Below are positions 7,601 through 14,900 of a DNA stretch of 21,830 nt, one piece after another (position 1 is the first letter of the stretch; the number at the start of each line of letters is the position of its first letter). This DNA is from JAUVZF01 sp964449275 (GTDB lineage: Bacteria > Planctomycetota > Phycisphaerae > FEN-1346), in NCBI GenBank assembly GCA_964449275.1, contig CAYVAM010000059.1:1-21830 (forward strand), written 5' to 3'. The notes below the pieces were generated by a model. The model was not told where the DNA came from. It saw nothing but the letters and a program-made list of their open reading frames with translations, and ran no database searches. The position numbers were made by a program, and so were the translations under genes.

Positions 7601-7786
7601 AAAGACCCGTTTGGCGCGTTCGAAGGGAGAAAGGGGGGCGTGCTCTCCGCCTGCAACAAGACCGATGGCCAGGCGATCTGGAAATGTCCGCTGCCCGCCC
7701 CGCCGGTGTTCAATGGGCTGGCCGCAGCCTCTCGCCGCCTCTACGTTGCCATGCAGGACGGCAGTATCGCCTGCTTCGGCAAGTGA
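4604..7786 (+). CDS. Exported methyltransferase-like/double PQQ-propeller protein, paralogue A
   Basis: A protein of 1060 aa. Residues 1-30 form a Sec signal peptide (core FVAVLSLAGLLVYG, AQA cleavage). Residues about 47-143 have class I methyltransferase motifs: IIHVGCGDG (motif I), HGLDTD (motif II), DGARLPYAENLANLIVAEDL, and VLCPRGVAYI. A conserved linker with DEWTHYLHG (near 177) leads to a first BamB/PQQ-like propeller (about 200-640), with blades such as VIAVDAKNGKRLW and VVCLDFDTGKETW. It holds the family cassette HHHHRCYRNKA (555-565) and a Cys-rich GTCHMGMMPANG...PHPCVCY stretch. A second propeller starts at DWPAFRHDA (near 666) and runs to the end. AGGAG lies 7 nt before the ATG. 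The protein is probably periplasmic or secreted. The biochemical role is unknown; 'PQQ-like' describes the fold, not proof of cofactor binding. A 16-residue insert near 148-163 is absent from B-D. Confidence 0.88.
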   Translation: MVHERPSCIRFVAVLSLAGLLVYGSETAQAATADEARQILDATGVNGGLIIHVGCGDGRLTTALHAGDHYLVHGLDTDAANVRAARKHIRSMGLYGAVSVDRFDGARLPYAENLANLIVAEDLGDVPMVEVMRVLCPRGVAYIQRGGRPTSPAGGGAVAREGGWTKTVKPWPEDIDEWTHYLHGPDGNPVAQDSVVGPPKHYQWICGPLWMRSHESDASVKTLVTARGRLFYIADEAPISLVGDHPLPDKWSLIARDAFNGVPLWKVPIEDWGWRVWKRSWFSPRPGDIPLNIQKRLVAAGEKVYVTLGYRAPVSELDARTGNVLKTYDGTARTAEILHQAGVLVLTIMKENRAAVIAVDAKNGKRLWISENDYGGTTTDYYRFRAMHGSVPPAKVDPTLNTATDGTAIALLEGQNVVCLDFDTGKETWRTPFPLVEADYKAGGINAQRTVWTGTLIVQDGVVVHASPNQLAAFSAASGRILWTQPKKYLQHLWFEWKDVFVIDGLVWTWSAELERGKLEGDNRRSAWPASVNGYDLHTGKLKKKVPLGNIFKTHHHHRCYRNKATSRYILASRRGTEYVDLHEGKHTIHNWVRGTCHMGMMPANGLQYAPPHPCVCYIDEKINGFNALAPAIPDPHRRTSRQEAGTLERGPAFGQAGGAVAGDEDWPAFRHDAMRSGSATTAVPAAPRLLWREHVGKKLAPPVVVDGRLFVPLVDQHQVVAVNTTDGKQQWEFAAGARIDSPPTYYRSTVLFGSADGWVYCVRAADGKLVWRFRAAPEERRIGAFGQLESAWPVHGSVLVRDGTAYFAAGRSSHLDGGIFLFGIDAVSGKVRYRARLEGPSYNVDNISQNYRLPMGALPDILQGEGDRIYMRHLVFNTNLQPQKPPPKPMSSRVRSKATLLDNSYFKRTPWTFGPQSSYGRLIVHDAQAAYVIRMFDTLRGLDPKVYFTPAKQGYLLFAVDSRTGKQTWERRIPVRVNAMVATGGLLFVAGLPDVVDPKDPFGAFEGRKGGVLSACNKTDGQAIWKCPLPAPPVFNGLAAASRRLYVAMQDGSIACFGK

Positions 7787-7926
7787 GCGAAACCGCTCCT
7801 GTTGGGGAGCACCGGGAGCAGGCGTACGCCCGGGTAAACTTCATCGCCGGCCCGACACCTCGCCCGGCTGGGACGGCAACTGGTTGCCGCCACGTGCGGG
7901 AGGCGCGGCGGAAGGGGGTGCGAGAA

Positions 7927-9195
7927 ATGCAGACGCCCAAGTGGATCGGCCTGTTGGCCCTGGGGCTGCCCGTCGTCCTGGCGGCTGCCTGCGAGCCGAA
8001 GGCGCCCCGAGCGCCGCGATACATCGGCGGAGACGTCCTCGGGGCCCTCACACCGCAGGCCCTGCGCGAGACCTACGGGACGCCCGCCTTCGCGGTGCGC
8101 GACGTGAACGACGGGGGGCACGTGGCGCTGCAGGACACGCTACTTCCGTCGGGCGCGGCGGTGGACGACTCGAACCTTCTGATCTACGTGGAGGGGTCGG
8201 GCGACCGCGTGGAACTCTCGCGATGGACGATGCGCCTGCTGGCCGAGAGCCCGTACGGGTTCCCCGAGAAGCCGCATCGGCTCGTCGTCGTCCTCCTGAA
8301 GTGGGGCCAGAGCCACGACGTTCCGGCCGAGCACCTGAACCGCAAGGCTCAGATGGCCGGGGCGGCACTGCTGAACGATATGCTCGAGATCCACCGCCGC
8401 CGCCACGGCCGGCGCGGACACGCCAGCATCATCGGTTTCAGCGCCGGCACACGAGTGACCCAGTTGGCCTTCCTGGAGGACGTGCCGGAAGGAGAGAACA
8501 CGCATCCGGAGGGCCTGGCCCACGCCGACCACGTCGTGTTCCTCGGATCGAGCATCAGTTGCGAGGACCCGACGCCGTTCGAGAAGATAGGCGGCCGGTT
8601 TCTGAGTTTCATCAACCCGCGGGATACGCATTACGGAGACCGCGCGCCGTTCGTTGCGCCGGCCGGCGAGAAACCCCGATACGGCAAGTTCCTCACGCTG
8701 GGGCCGATGATTCGCCACCCGAACTTCGGTGCCAGTGTGATCGGCTTTCGCCCTCTGCCGACGCTGACGCGGCCGGACCAGTTCGACGCCATCGAGCGGG
8801 CCGGGCCTCGCGCCGGACCGGCGCTCGAGCAAGCGTTCAAGATGGTCAACGTGCCTGTCCCGGCGGACCTTGTGCCGTTCAACGTGTTCGGCGATCCGGT
8901 GGCCAACGATGACGGCGACGACTACCTGAACCTGGCGCCGAACCACTACATCCTGGTCGGACGCGGACCGGCCGGCGGCATCGACGGGCCGGACTTCGCG
9001 CAGTACCAGGGGGCGGCCGAGGAATTCGTCAAGGAACACGTGGCCGCAGCGGCGCTCTGCGGCCGGCTGTACCGGTTCGACCTGAGATCGCGCGCGACCA
9101 GCGCCAAGCCCTTCGAGATTCCGCTGCCCTTCCCGTGGGCGATCATCCGGAAACCGGCTGCCGCCCCGAAGGCGCCGTCGGACGCAAAGCCGTAG
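7927..9195 (+). CDS. Exported alpha/beta-hydrolase-like protein (possible lipoprotein)
   Basis: A protein of 422 aa. The N-terminus is basic-hydrophobic (MQTPKWIGLLALGLPVVLAAAC). Cys22 could be lipidated, but Leu is at -4 instead of -3, so the lipobox is imperfect; ordinary signal peptidase cleavage is the alternative. The nucleophile elbow GFSAG (Ser172) follows the strand ASIIGF. An earlier strand LLIYVEGSGDR looks like the oxyanion-hole region. His and Asp partners cannot be fixed by eye (DTHYGDR near 233 and NDDGDDYLNLAPNHY are candidates). The likely reaction is hydrolysis of an ester or similar bond, with substrate unknown. The start has only a G-rich site (AAGGGGG, 7912-7918) upstream. 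The open frame extends further left, but that would overlap paralogue A by nearly 280 nt. The 140-nt gap after A shows only weak hairpins. Confidence 0.8.
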   Translation: MQTPKWIGLLALGLPVVLAAACEPKAPRAPRYIGGDVLGALTPQALRETYGTPAFAVRDVNDGGHVALQDTLLPSGAAVDDSNLLIYVEGSGDRVELSRWTMRLLAESPYGFPEKPHRLVVVLLKWGQSHDVPAEHLNRKAQMAGAALLNDMLEIHRRRHGRRGHASIIGFSAGTRVTQLAFLEDVPEGENTHPEGLAHADHVVFLGSSISCEDPTPFEKIGGRFLSFINPRDTHYGDRAPFVAPAGEKPRYGKFLTLGPMIRHPNFGASVIGFRPLPTLTRPDQFDAIERAGPRAGPALEQAFKMVNVPVPADLVPFNVFGDPVANDDGDDYLNLAPNHYILVGRGPAGGIDGPDFAQYQGAAEEFVKEHVAAAALCGRLYRFDLRSRATSAKPFEIPLPFPWAIIRKPAAAPKAPSDAKP

Positions 9196-9270
9196 CGCCG
9201 GGGTTTATCCCCGGCGCGGAACCGCAGTTGGCCTGACTATCCAGCCGCCGGGCATAAAGCCCGGCGCTAC
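9192..9270. repeat. Double-hairpin inverted repeat between convergent genes
   Basis: Two hairpins face each other. The first is GCGCCGGGG/CCCCGGCGC (9195-9203 with 9209-9217, loop TTTAT). The second is CGCCGGGC/GCCCGGCG (9246-9253 with 9259-9266, loop ATAAA). The full 25-nt units 9192-9216 and 9246-9270 are reverse complements with two differences, and these two form a compensated base pair within each stem. The arrangement is like a BIME/REP pair. It sits between the + strand hydrolase and the - strand NadE-like gene, where it could act as a bidirectional terminator. Confidence 0.75.
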
Positions 9271-9311
9271 GGACTTGGGTGCACGCCACAGCCGCCGAAT
9301 TCGGATTGACT

Positions 9312-10316
9312 TCATCGCTCCTGCTTAGCGTCGGCTCGGTTGACCAACACGCCGCCGTGGATGCCGCCGTCCACCGGCGGAACGGGGTGATCGGAGTTCC
9401 GTTTCCACTCAGACCGGCGGTTCATCTCGCGGACCGTCTCAATCTCGGGCTGGGTCAGCCCGGCTGCGATCAGTTCCGGGTCCGGCCCGTCGCGCTCGAT
9501 GGCGTCCAGGACGAGGTCGATCCGGTCGTAGTCCAGGCCCAGGGCCACCTCGTCCGTGACGCCGCGCATCAGGTCCGGCGACGGGGCCTGATCGATAATC
9601 TCGCGCGGCAGGTCCAGGTACCGGGCCAGTTGGCAGACCTGAGTCTTGTAGAGCCCGGCCAGCGGAGAATGGGGAAAATCGTCCACCCCGTCCTTGACGA
9701 ACCATCCGGTCAGCACTTCCGACCGGTTGCCTGCGCCGATCATCAGGGCGTTGCGCTGCCGGGCTTTCTCTTCGAGGGCCTCGCGGCGGTACAGTTGGCG
9801 CCCGTTGAACGCCCCCTCCACCTTCCTGACGGTCAGGTTATAGAGGAACCGCTTGATCGGCTTGTCCTCGAACTTGTCTTGGCGCAACGTCGTCATAAAC
9901 GGCGTCTCGCCGCTGACGAGGCGGTGGGCCCCGTGAATCACGTGGCGATTGAGGAACCGCGACAGGCCGATCACACGCATGATCAGCGGCGAGTAGAGCC
10001 CGCGCTGGCGAATCGCCTCGGTGATGTCCTCGACTTCCAGATCCAGTCCGAGCCACTCGGCCATGAGACGGGCCTTGCGCTCCGAGTCGCTCTCGCTGTG
10101 GCGCTCCCGCAGGAAACAGACGTGCAGCGCTTCCTTTCCCAGGCTGCGAACCACCAGGGTCGATAGTACAGCCGAGTCCATGCCGCCGCTGAGGCCTATC
10201 AGCAGGCCGCCGGTATACTTGGGCTCGCGGATCTGGCGAAGGTTGGCCGCGATCTGTTCGACCGCTCGCGATTCGTCAATCTTCAGAACCGTTGCGGCTG
10301 AAGGTTTTGCCGTCAT
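9312..10316 (-). CDS. nadE: NadE-like ammonia-dependent NAD+ synthase / ATP pyrophosphatase
   Basis: A 334-aa cytoplasmic protein with no signal peptide. It has the N-type ATP pyrophosphatase P-loop SGGMDSA (43-49). Further on, GAGNRSEVLTGWFVKDGVDD (195-214) is followed by LAGLYKTQVCQLARYL and a TDEVALGLDYDRID stretch, all matching the NAD+ synthase pattern (ATP and ammonia amidate nicotinate-adenine dinucleotide). There is no glutaminase domain, so ammonia would have to be free or supplied by another protein. An unusual segment of about 70-80 aa (near 108-185) lies between the two halves, making it longer than the usual 250-280 aa. The start at 10316 is preceded by AGGAGG (10324-10329 on the + strand) with a 7-nt gap. 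The frame stays open far upstream, but that region is repeat-rich and was rejected. A related amidating enzyme with another substrate remains possible. Confidence 0.82.
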   Translation of the reverse strand: MTAKPSAATVLKIDESRAVEQIAANLRQIREPKYTGGLLIGLSGGMDSAVLSTLVVRSLGKEALHVCFLRERHSESDSERKARLMAEWLGLDLEVEDITEAIRQRGLYSPLIMRVIGLSRFLNRHVIHGAHRLVSGETPFMTTLRQDKFEDKPIKRFLYNLTVRKVEGAFNGRQLYRREALEEKARQRNALMIGAGNRSEVLTGWFVKDGVDDFPHSPLAGLYKTQVCQLARYLDLPREIIDQAPSPDLMRGVTDEVALGLDYDRIDLVLDAIERDGPDPELIAAGLTQPEIETVREMNRRSEWKRNSDHPVPPVDGGIHGGVLVNRADAKQER

Positions 10317-10340
10317 AAACGTGCCTCCTGTAATCTGTTC

Positions 10341-10429
10341 AGAAAACGGGACATTCCACTTTTTCGCAAGGCAAGCGGCTTCCTCTGCCGGTGTGCCGTC
10401 CTGTGAAAAAGTAGAATGTCCCCTTTTCT
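10341..10429. repeat. Long imperfect inverted repeat (MITE/REP-like)
   Basis: Arms of 26 nt (10341-10366 and 10404-10429) are reverse complements with three differences. Each contains a GGGACATTC...ACTTTTT core. The loop is about 37 nt. The element is AT-richer than its surroundings and lies upstream of the NadE-like gene's ribosome site, in the divergent intergenic region. Similar GGGACATT/CTTTTT units are, from memory, dispersed repeats in environmental genomes. No transposase is present. The 355-nt gap to 10672 also holds a small GAGCC-TTCG-GGCTC hairpin (10450-10463) and a likely promoter. Confidence 0.65.
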
Positions 10430-10585
10430 GTCCCGGGGCTCCTGAGTCAGAGCCTTCGGGCTCACCCTCGGCAACAAGGTACCGTATCGCGGGCGCTGTG
10501 GCCATCCCTTTGCTGCGGTTTCCGGTGACACGCGCCAATGACCCTAAGATAAGAGCCGCCGGGGGCCTCGCACGGCGAGCGAAGA

Positions 10586-10615
10586 TTGTTGAAACCGCTT
10601 GCCGCTGCGTATAAA
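10586..10615 (+). promoter_or_regulatory. Likely promoter of the CAP-B-C-D operon
   Basis: TATAAA (10610-10615) is a good -10 element in otherwise GC-rich DNA. Upstream, TTGTTG (10586-10591) gives an 18-nt spacer, or TTGAAA (10589-10594) a 15-nt one; neither combination is ideal. The site lies about 57 nt before the ATG at 10672. It is the only convincing promoter before a run of four closely spaced genes. Confidence 0.4.
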
Positions 10616-10671
10616 AAGAGCGGTGCAGCAGCGGCGAAGGCCGCGCCGATATCCGACGCAAGGAGCCGTCC

Positions 10672-11892
10672 ATGCCCAGCCCGGCAACGAGACGCGTCAC
10701 GATGCTGGTCGTGATCGGCGCAGCGCTTGCCGCACCGCTCCACGCCGCGCCGCTCACCCCCCAGCAGCGCAAGGAGATAAGCGCGCTGGCGAAGCAGGCC
10801 CTCTCGACCGACGTGGCCACCTCCGAGAAGGGCATCGAGGCGCTCAAGGCCTACGGCGACGCGGCCAAGCCGCGGCTCCTGAGCGTCCTCAACCAACTCC
10901 TGACCCAAGGTCGCACGATCATCTTGCAGGCCAAGCGGCGGATCAGCGACCCGTCAAAGGCCAAAAAACTCGAAGAAAACATCACCAAAACGCGGGCCGA
11001 CGCCCTGGCAAACATCGCCGTACTCGAAAAGGGCAAGCCCGTCGAACTGGCCCACGAGTACTACGATAAACTCAAACCGATGCTCGAACTGCTCGGAAAG
11101 GTGAACGAGGTCCGCCGCGCGGTCTACCGCCTGATGAAGCGGCGGGCCGGTCTATACGCCCTGTGGCAGGAACTCGGAGGCGACGACCGACGCTTCTCGC
11201 CCGACAACGAGAAGATGCTGACCGCCGACGCCGAGGCCATTCTCGGCGTATCGGTCGAGGCGGTCGGCGAGATCCCTGAGTTCGGACAGGGCGAGCCCCC
11301 GGAGAAAGGATCGACCGCCTGGCACTTGTGGTTCGACGACGCCTGCCGCCGCATCGAGGCCTACAATTCCGCCCTCAAGGGCAAAATGAGCGCCGGCGAG
11401 GCCCGGAACGTCCGCATCCTCAACGCCTACCGCGAAATGCTCGGCATTCTGCCGCTCGAGGTCGACCCGCGCCTGCTCCAGAGCGCCCGCCGCCACAGCA
11501 AGGAGATGGTCGCGCTCGGATACTTCTCACACACCTCGCCCAAACCGGAGAACAAGACACACACCATGCGGATGAAGAACGCCGGCTACGACCGCGGGTC
11601 CAGCGAGAACATCGCCGCCGGCCGCTCAGGCGGCGACAGCACATTCTGGATGTGGTTCGACAGCCCCGGCCACCACAAGAACATGGCCGGCGCCGGCAGC
11701 GCGGCCATCGGCGTCGGCAAGTGGGGCTCGACGTGGACCCAGAACTTCGGCCGAGGCAAACGACTCATGCTGCTCCATCCCGACGAGCGAAAGAAGGCCG
11801 TCGTCAAAGGCCAGATCCTCACGCCCGGAGGGACCTCCAGCACCTACCGACGCTCATCCACCATTGGTGACACACACCCCAGTTTGCCTTGA
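10672..11892 (+). CDS. Secreted CAP/SCP-domain protein with helical N-terminal region
   Basis: A 406-aa protein. Residues 1-26 are a signal peptide (MLVVIGAALAAPLHAA core). About 30-240 is charged and largely alpha-helical (for example KAKKLEENITKTRADALANIAVLEK), with no family I recognise. Residues about 248-365 form a CAP (SCP/PR-1) domain: LNAYREMLGILPL, then RRHSKEM (His275), YFSHTSP (His287), SENIAAG (Glu312), PGHHKNM (His334-335) and a closing strand WTQNFGRG. These are the family's usual cavity residues. Bacterial CAP proteins are extracellular and mostly of unknown activity. AAGGAG lies 6 nt before the ATG. The stop is 13 nt before paralogue B, so the gene probably heads the operon. 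Confidence 0.87.
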   Translation: MPSPATRRVTMLVVIGAALAAPLHAAPLTPQQRKEISALAKQALSTDVATSEKGIEALKAYGDAAKPRLLSVLNQLLTQGRTIILQAKRRISDPSKAKKLEENITKTRADALANIAVLEKGKPVELAHEYYDKLKPMLELLGKVNEVRRAVYRLMKRRAGLYALWQELGGDDRRFSPDNEKMLTADAEAILGVSVEAVGEIPEFGQGEPPEKGSTAWHLWFDDACRRIEAYNSALKGKMSAGEARNVRILNAYREMLGILPLEVDPRLLQSARRHSKEMVALGYFSHTSPKPENKTHTMRMKNAGYDRGSSENIAAGRSGGDSTFWMWFDSPGHHKNMAGAGSAAIGVGKWGSTWTQNFGRGKRLMLLHPDERKKAVVKGQILTPGGTSSTYRRSSTIGDTHPSLP

Positions 11893-11905
11893 GAGGAGGC
11901 AGCGA

Positions 11906-14900
11906 ATGGCCCACGTAAAAGCGAGTTGCGCCTGCTTCGTAGCGGTTGTGTCGCTGGCGGGGCTCTTGGTGTACGGCCCCGAAACCGCCCAGGCCGCCAC
12001 CGCCGACGAGGCCAAGCAGATCCTTGACGCGACCGGCGTCAAGGGCGGCCTTGTTGTGCATCTCGATTGCGGCGACGGCAAACTCACTGCCGCGCTGCGC
12101 GCCAGTGACCGCTATCTGGTCCATGGCCTGGATGCCCGCAGCGAGAACGTGGCCAAGGCACGCGCGCTGATTCAGTCCAAAGGCGCGTACGGCCCTGTTT
12201 CCGTCGAGCAGTTTGACGGCAAGTCGTTGCCGTACGCCGACGATCTCGTGAATCTCGTCGTTTCCGAGAACCTTGGCCAGGTCGGCACGGACGAGATCCT
12301 GCGCGTGCTGTGCCCGGGCGGCGTGGCCTGCATCAAGACCGGCGGCAAGTGGACGACGCAGCGGAAGCCGTGGCCGAAGACCATCGACCAGTGGACGCAC
12401 TTCCTCCACGACGCATCGAACAACGCCGTCGCGCGCGACACGCAGGTCGGCCCGCCCCGGCGGATACAGTGGGTCTGCGGCCCGCTGTGGAGCCGCAGCC
12501 ACGAGTACACGTCGAGCCTGATCGCGATGGTCTCGGCGGCGGGGCGCATCTTCTACCTCTTTGACGAGGGGCTGACCGGCGTGACGCCTGCGTCGCTTCC
12601 GGAGCGATGGACGCTGATCGCGCGGGATGCCTTCAACGGCGTGCTGTTGTGGAGGCGGCGGATCGGCAATTGGCGGGCCGGCCAGTGGAAGAACTTCTCG
12701 CTGCGGGGCATTCCGCCGTCGGTGCCCCGGCTCCTCGTGGCAGAGGGCGACCGCGTCTTCTTCCCGCTGACGCTTGGCGCGCCCGTTTCGATCCTCGACG
12801 CAGCGACGGGCAACGTCCTCGCCACCTGCAAAGACACCGAAGCGGCACAGGAACTCCGCTGCCTGGACGGCGTCCTGCTGGTCCGAAAGGGCAAGGACGG
12901 CCTTCTCGCGTTCAACTCGAAGACCGGCAAACAACTCTGGCAGGCCAAGGACAACCCACAGCCGCAGACACTGGCCGCCCAGGATGGCAAGGTCGTCTAC
13001 ATGGTCGCCCAGGCCGTGGCGTGCCTCGACCTGAAGACCGGCGAGGAACTGTGGAGGACATCGGGCGAGGAGGCAAGCAAGCCGGCGGACGACGCGGCAG
13101 GTAAAGCGCCAAAGAAGCGCAAGTTGGTCAGGAAGCCGGCGACCTCGCTGCTCCTGGTCCACGCAGATCGCGTCCTGTTGGCGGGAAGGCAAGCGCTGCG
13201 GGCGGTGGCGCTGGACACGGGCAAGCCGCTCTGGACGGTCAAGGCGAGCCTGGGCGGCCGCGGGGAACTGTTCGTCGCCCAGGGGCAGGCGTGGCGGTGG
13301 GATGGCCGCAACATCGTCGGGCACGATCTGGCCACGGGGAAGGTCAAGACGACGGTCAACGCGGACGACGTGTTCACCCCCGGACACCACCTGCGCTGCT
13401 ACCAGAGCAAGGCCACCCAGAACTACATCATCACGCCCTGGCGGGGCGCGGAGTTTATCAGTATCACGGGCGGCGAGCATACCCAGAACGATTGGCTTCG
13501 TGGGCCGTGCGGGTACGGCATCATGCCGTGCAACGGCCTGCTCTATGCCCCGCCGCATCCGTGTTTCTGCTATCCCGGCGTCAAGTTGACGGGCTTCAAT
13601 GCGCTCGCGCCCGCGGCAGCCGATGCACAGACACGGCCGACGACGAAACGCCTCGAGCGCGGGCCGGCGTTTTCTGAGATCTCAAATCCGAAATCTCAAA
13701 TCTCAAATCTGAAATCTCAAATCTCAAATCTGAAATCTCAAATCTCAAATCCGAAATCTGACATCTCAAATCCGAAATCTCAAATCTCAAACCCGAAATC
13801 TGAAATCTCAAAGGCCGACTGGCCGACGTACCGCCACGACGCCCGGCGAACCGGTGCAACCGGCCGCGACGTACCTGCCGACGTCTCGCTACAGTGGAAG
13901 GTGAGCCTGCGTGGCCCGCTGACGCCGCCCGTGGTCGCTCACGATCGCGTCTACGTGGCCGCCAAAGATGAGCACACGCTGTACGCGCTGGGTGTGAAGG
14001 ACGGCGGGGTGGTCTGGCAGTTCATCGCGGGCGGGCGAATCGATTCCCCACCGACGGTCTGCGGAAGGCTGATCCTCTTCGGGTGCACGGACGGCCGAGT
14101 CTACTGCCTGCGGGCGTCGGACGGCGCGCTCGTCTGGCGGTTCCGGGCGGCGCCAACGGAGGAGTTGATCGTTGCCCTCGGGCAGTTGGAATCACGCTGG
14201 CGCGTACACGGCAGCGTCCTGGTGACCGGCGGCGTTGCCTATTGCACGGCGGGCCGCTCGACGTACCTTGACGGCGGCATCCGGGTGTTCGGGCTCGATC
14301 CGAAGACCGGCAAGGTCCTGCACGAAGCGACGCTCGACACGTGGGCGAGAACGCGCGAGGACGCCGTGAACAAGCCGTTCGTCCCCGGCTACCACATGGA
14401 AGGCGCCCGTTCGGACATCCTCGTCAGCGAGGGCGGGTACATTTACATGGGCCAGTACAAACTCGACGCCAAACTCGCCCAACAGGAGGCCCCCTACGTC
14501 GTGCCCGGCAAGAACGAGAAGGTTAAGGTGCTGGACCTGACGGGTCAGCCGTTCGTGTCGGCCGACGTGGCCAAGACGCAGCCGCTGGAGGTCCACCAGC
14601 GCAAGTGGCTGGAAAACGCGGCGCGGCCGCTGGTGGCCGAACTCAGAAAGAAATATGGCGGCTTCAATATCGGGCACCGGCGGATGGGGCTCCGCGTGTT
14701 CTCGACCGCCGGGTTCCTCGACGACTCGTGGTACAACCGCACCTACTGGATGTACTCGACCTCGTGGCCGGGGTACTATCTGGCTCACCGCGGGGCGAAG
14801 ACGGGACAACTGCTCGTCGTCGGACCCCGGAAGACGTACGCCGTGCAGGCCTACCCCAATCGGAACATGCAGAGCCCGCTGTTTACGCCGGGCAAGAAAG

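Noticed and set aside
7510..7926. Upstream extension of the hydrolase-like frame
   Set aside because: It overlaps the 3' end of paralogue A and yields low-complexity Arg/Gly sequence. The ATG at 7927 starts a proper signal peptide.
9279..10166. A 295-codon + strand frame opposite the NadE-like gene
   Set aside because: The - strand frame has clear SGGMDSA and GAGNRSE motifs and a good ribosome site. The + strand product has neither.
10317..10847. N-terminal extension of the NadE-like frame
   Set aside because: It would translate the inverted repeat at 10341-10429 and run into the CAP gene. The ATG at 10316 has AGGAGG upstream and begins a normal protein.
11819..13558. A 579-codon open frame on the - strand opposite paralogue B
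   Set aside because: Low-complexity antisense product overlapping a well-supported gene, with no ribosome site or domain.
13677..13810. CRISPR-like look of the regular repeats
   Set aside because: Units are contiguous 21-mers with no unique spacers, and they are read in frame within a gene. No cas genes are present.
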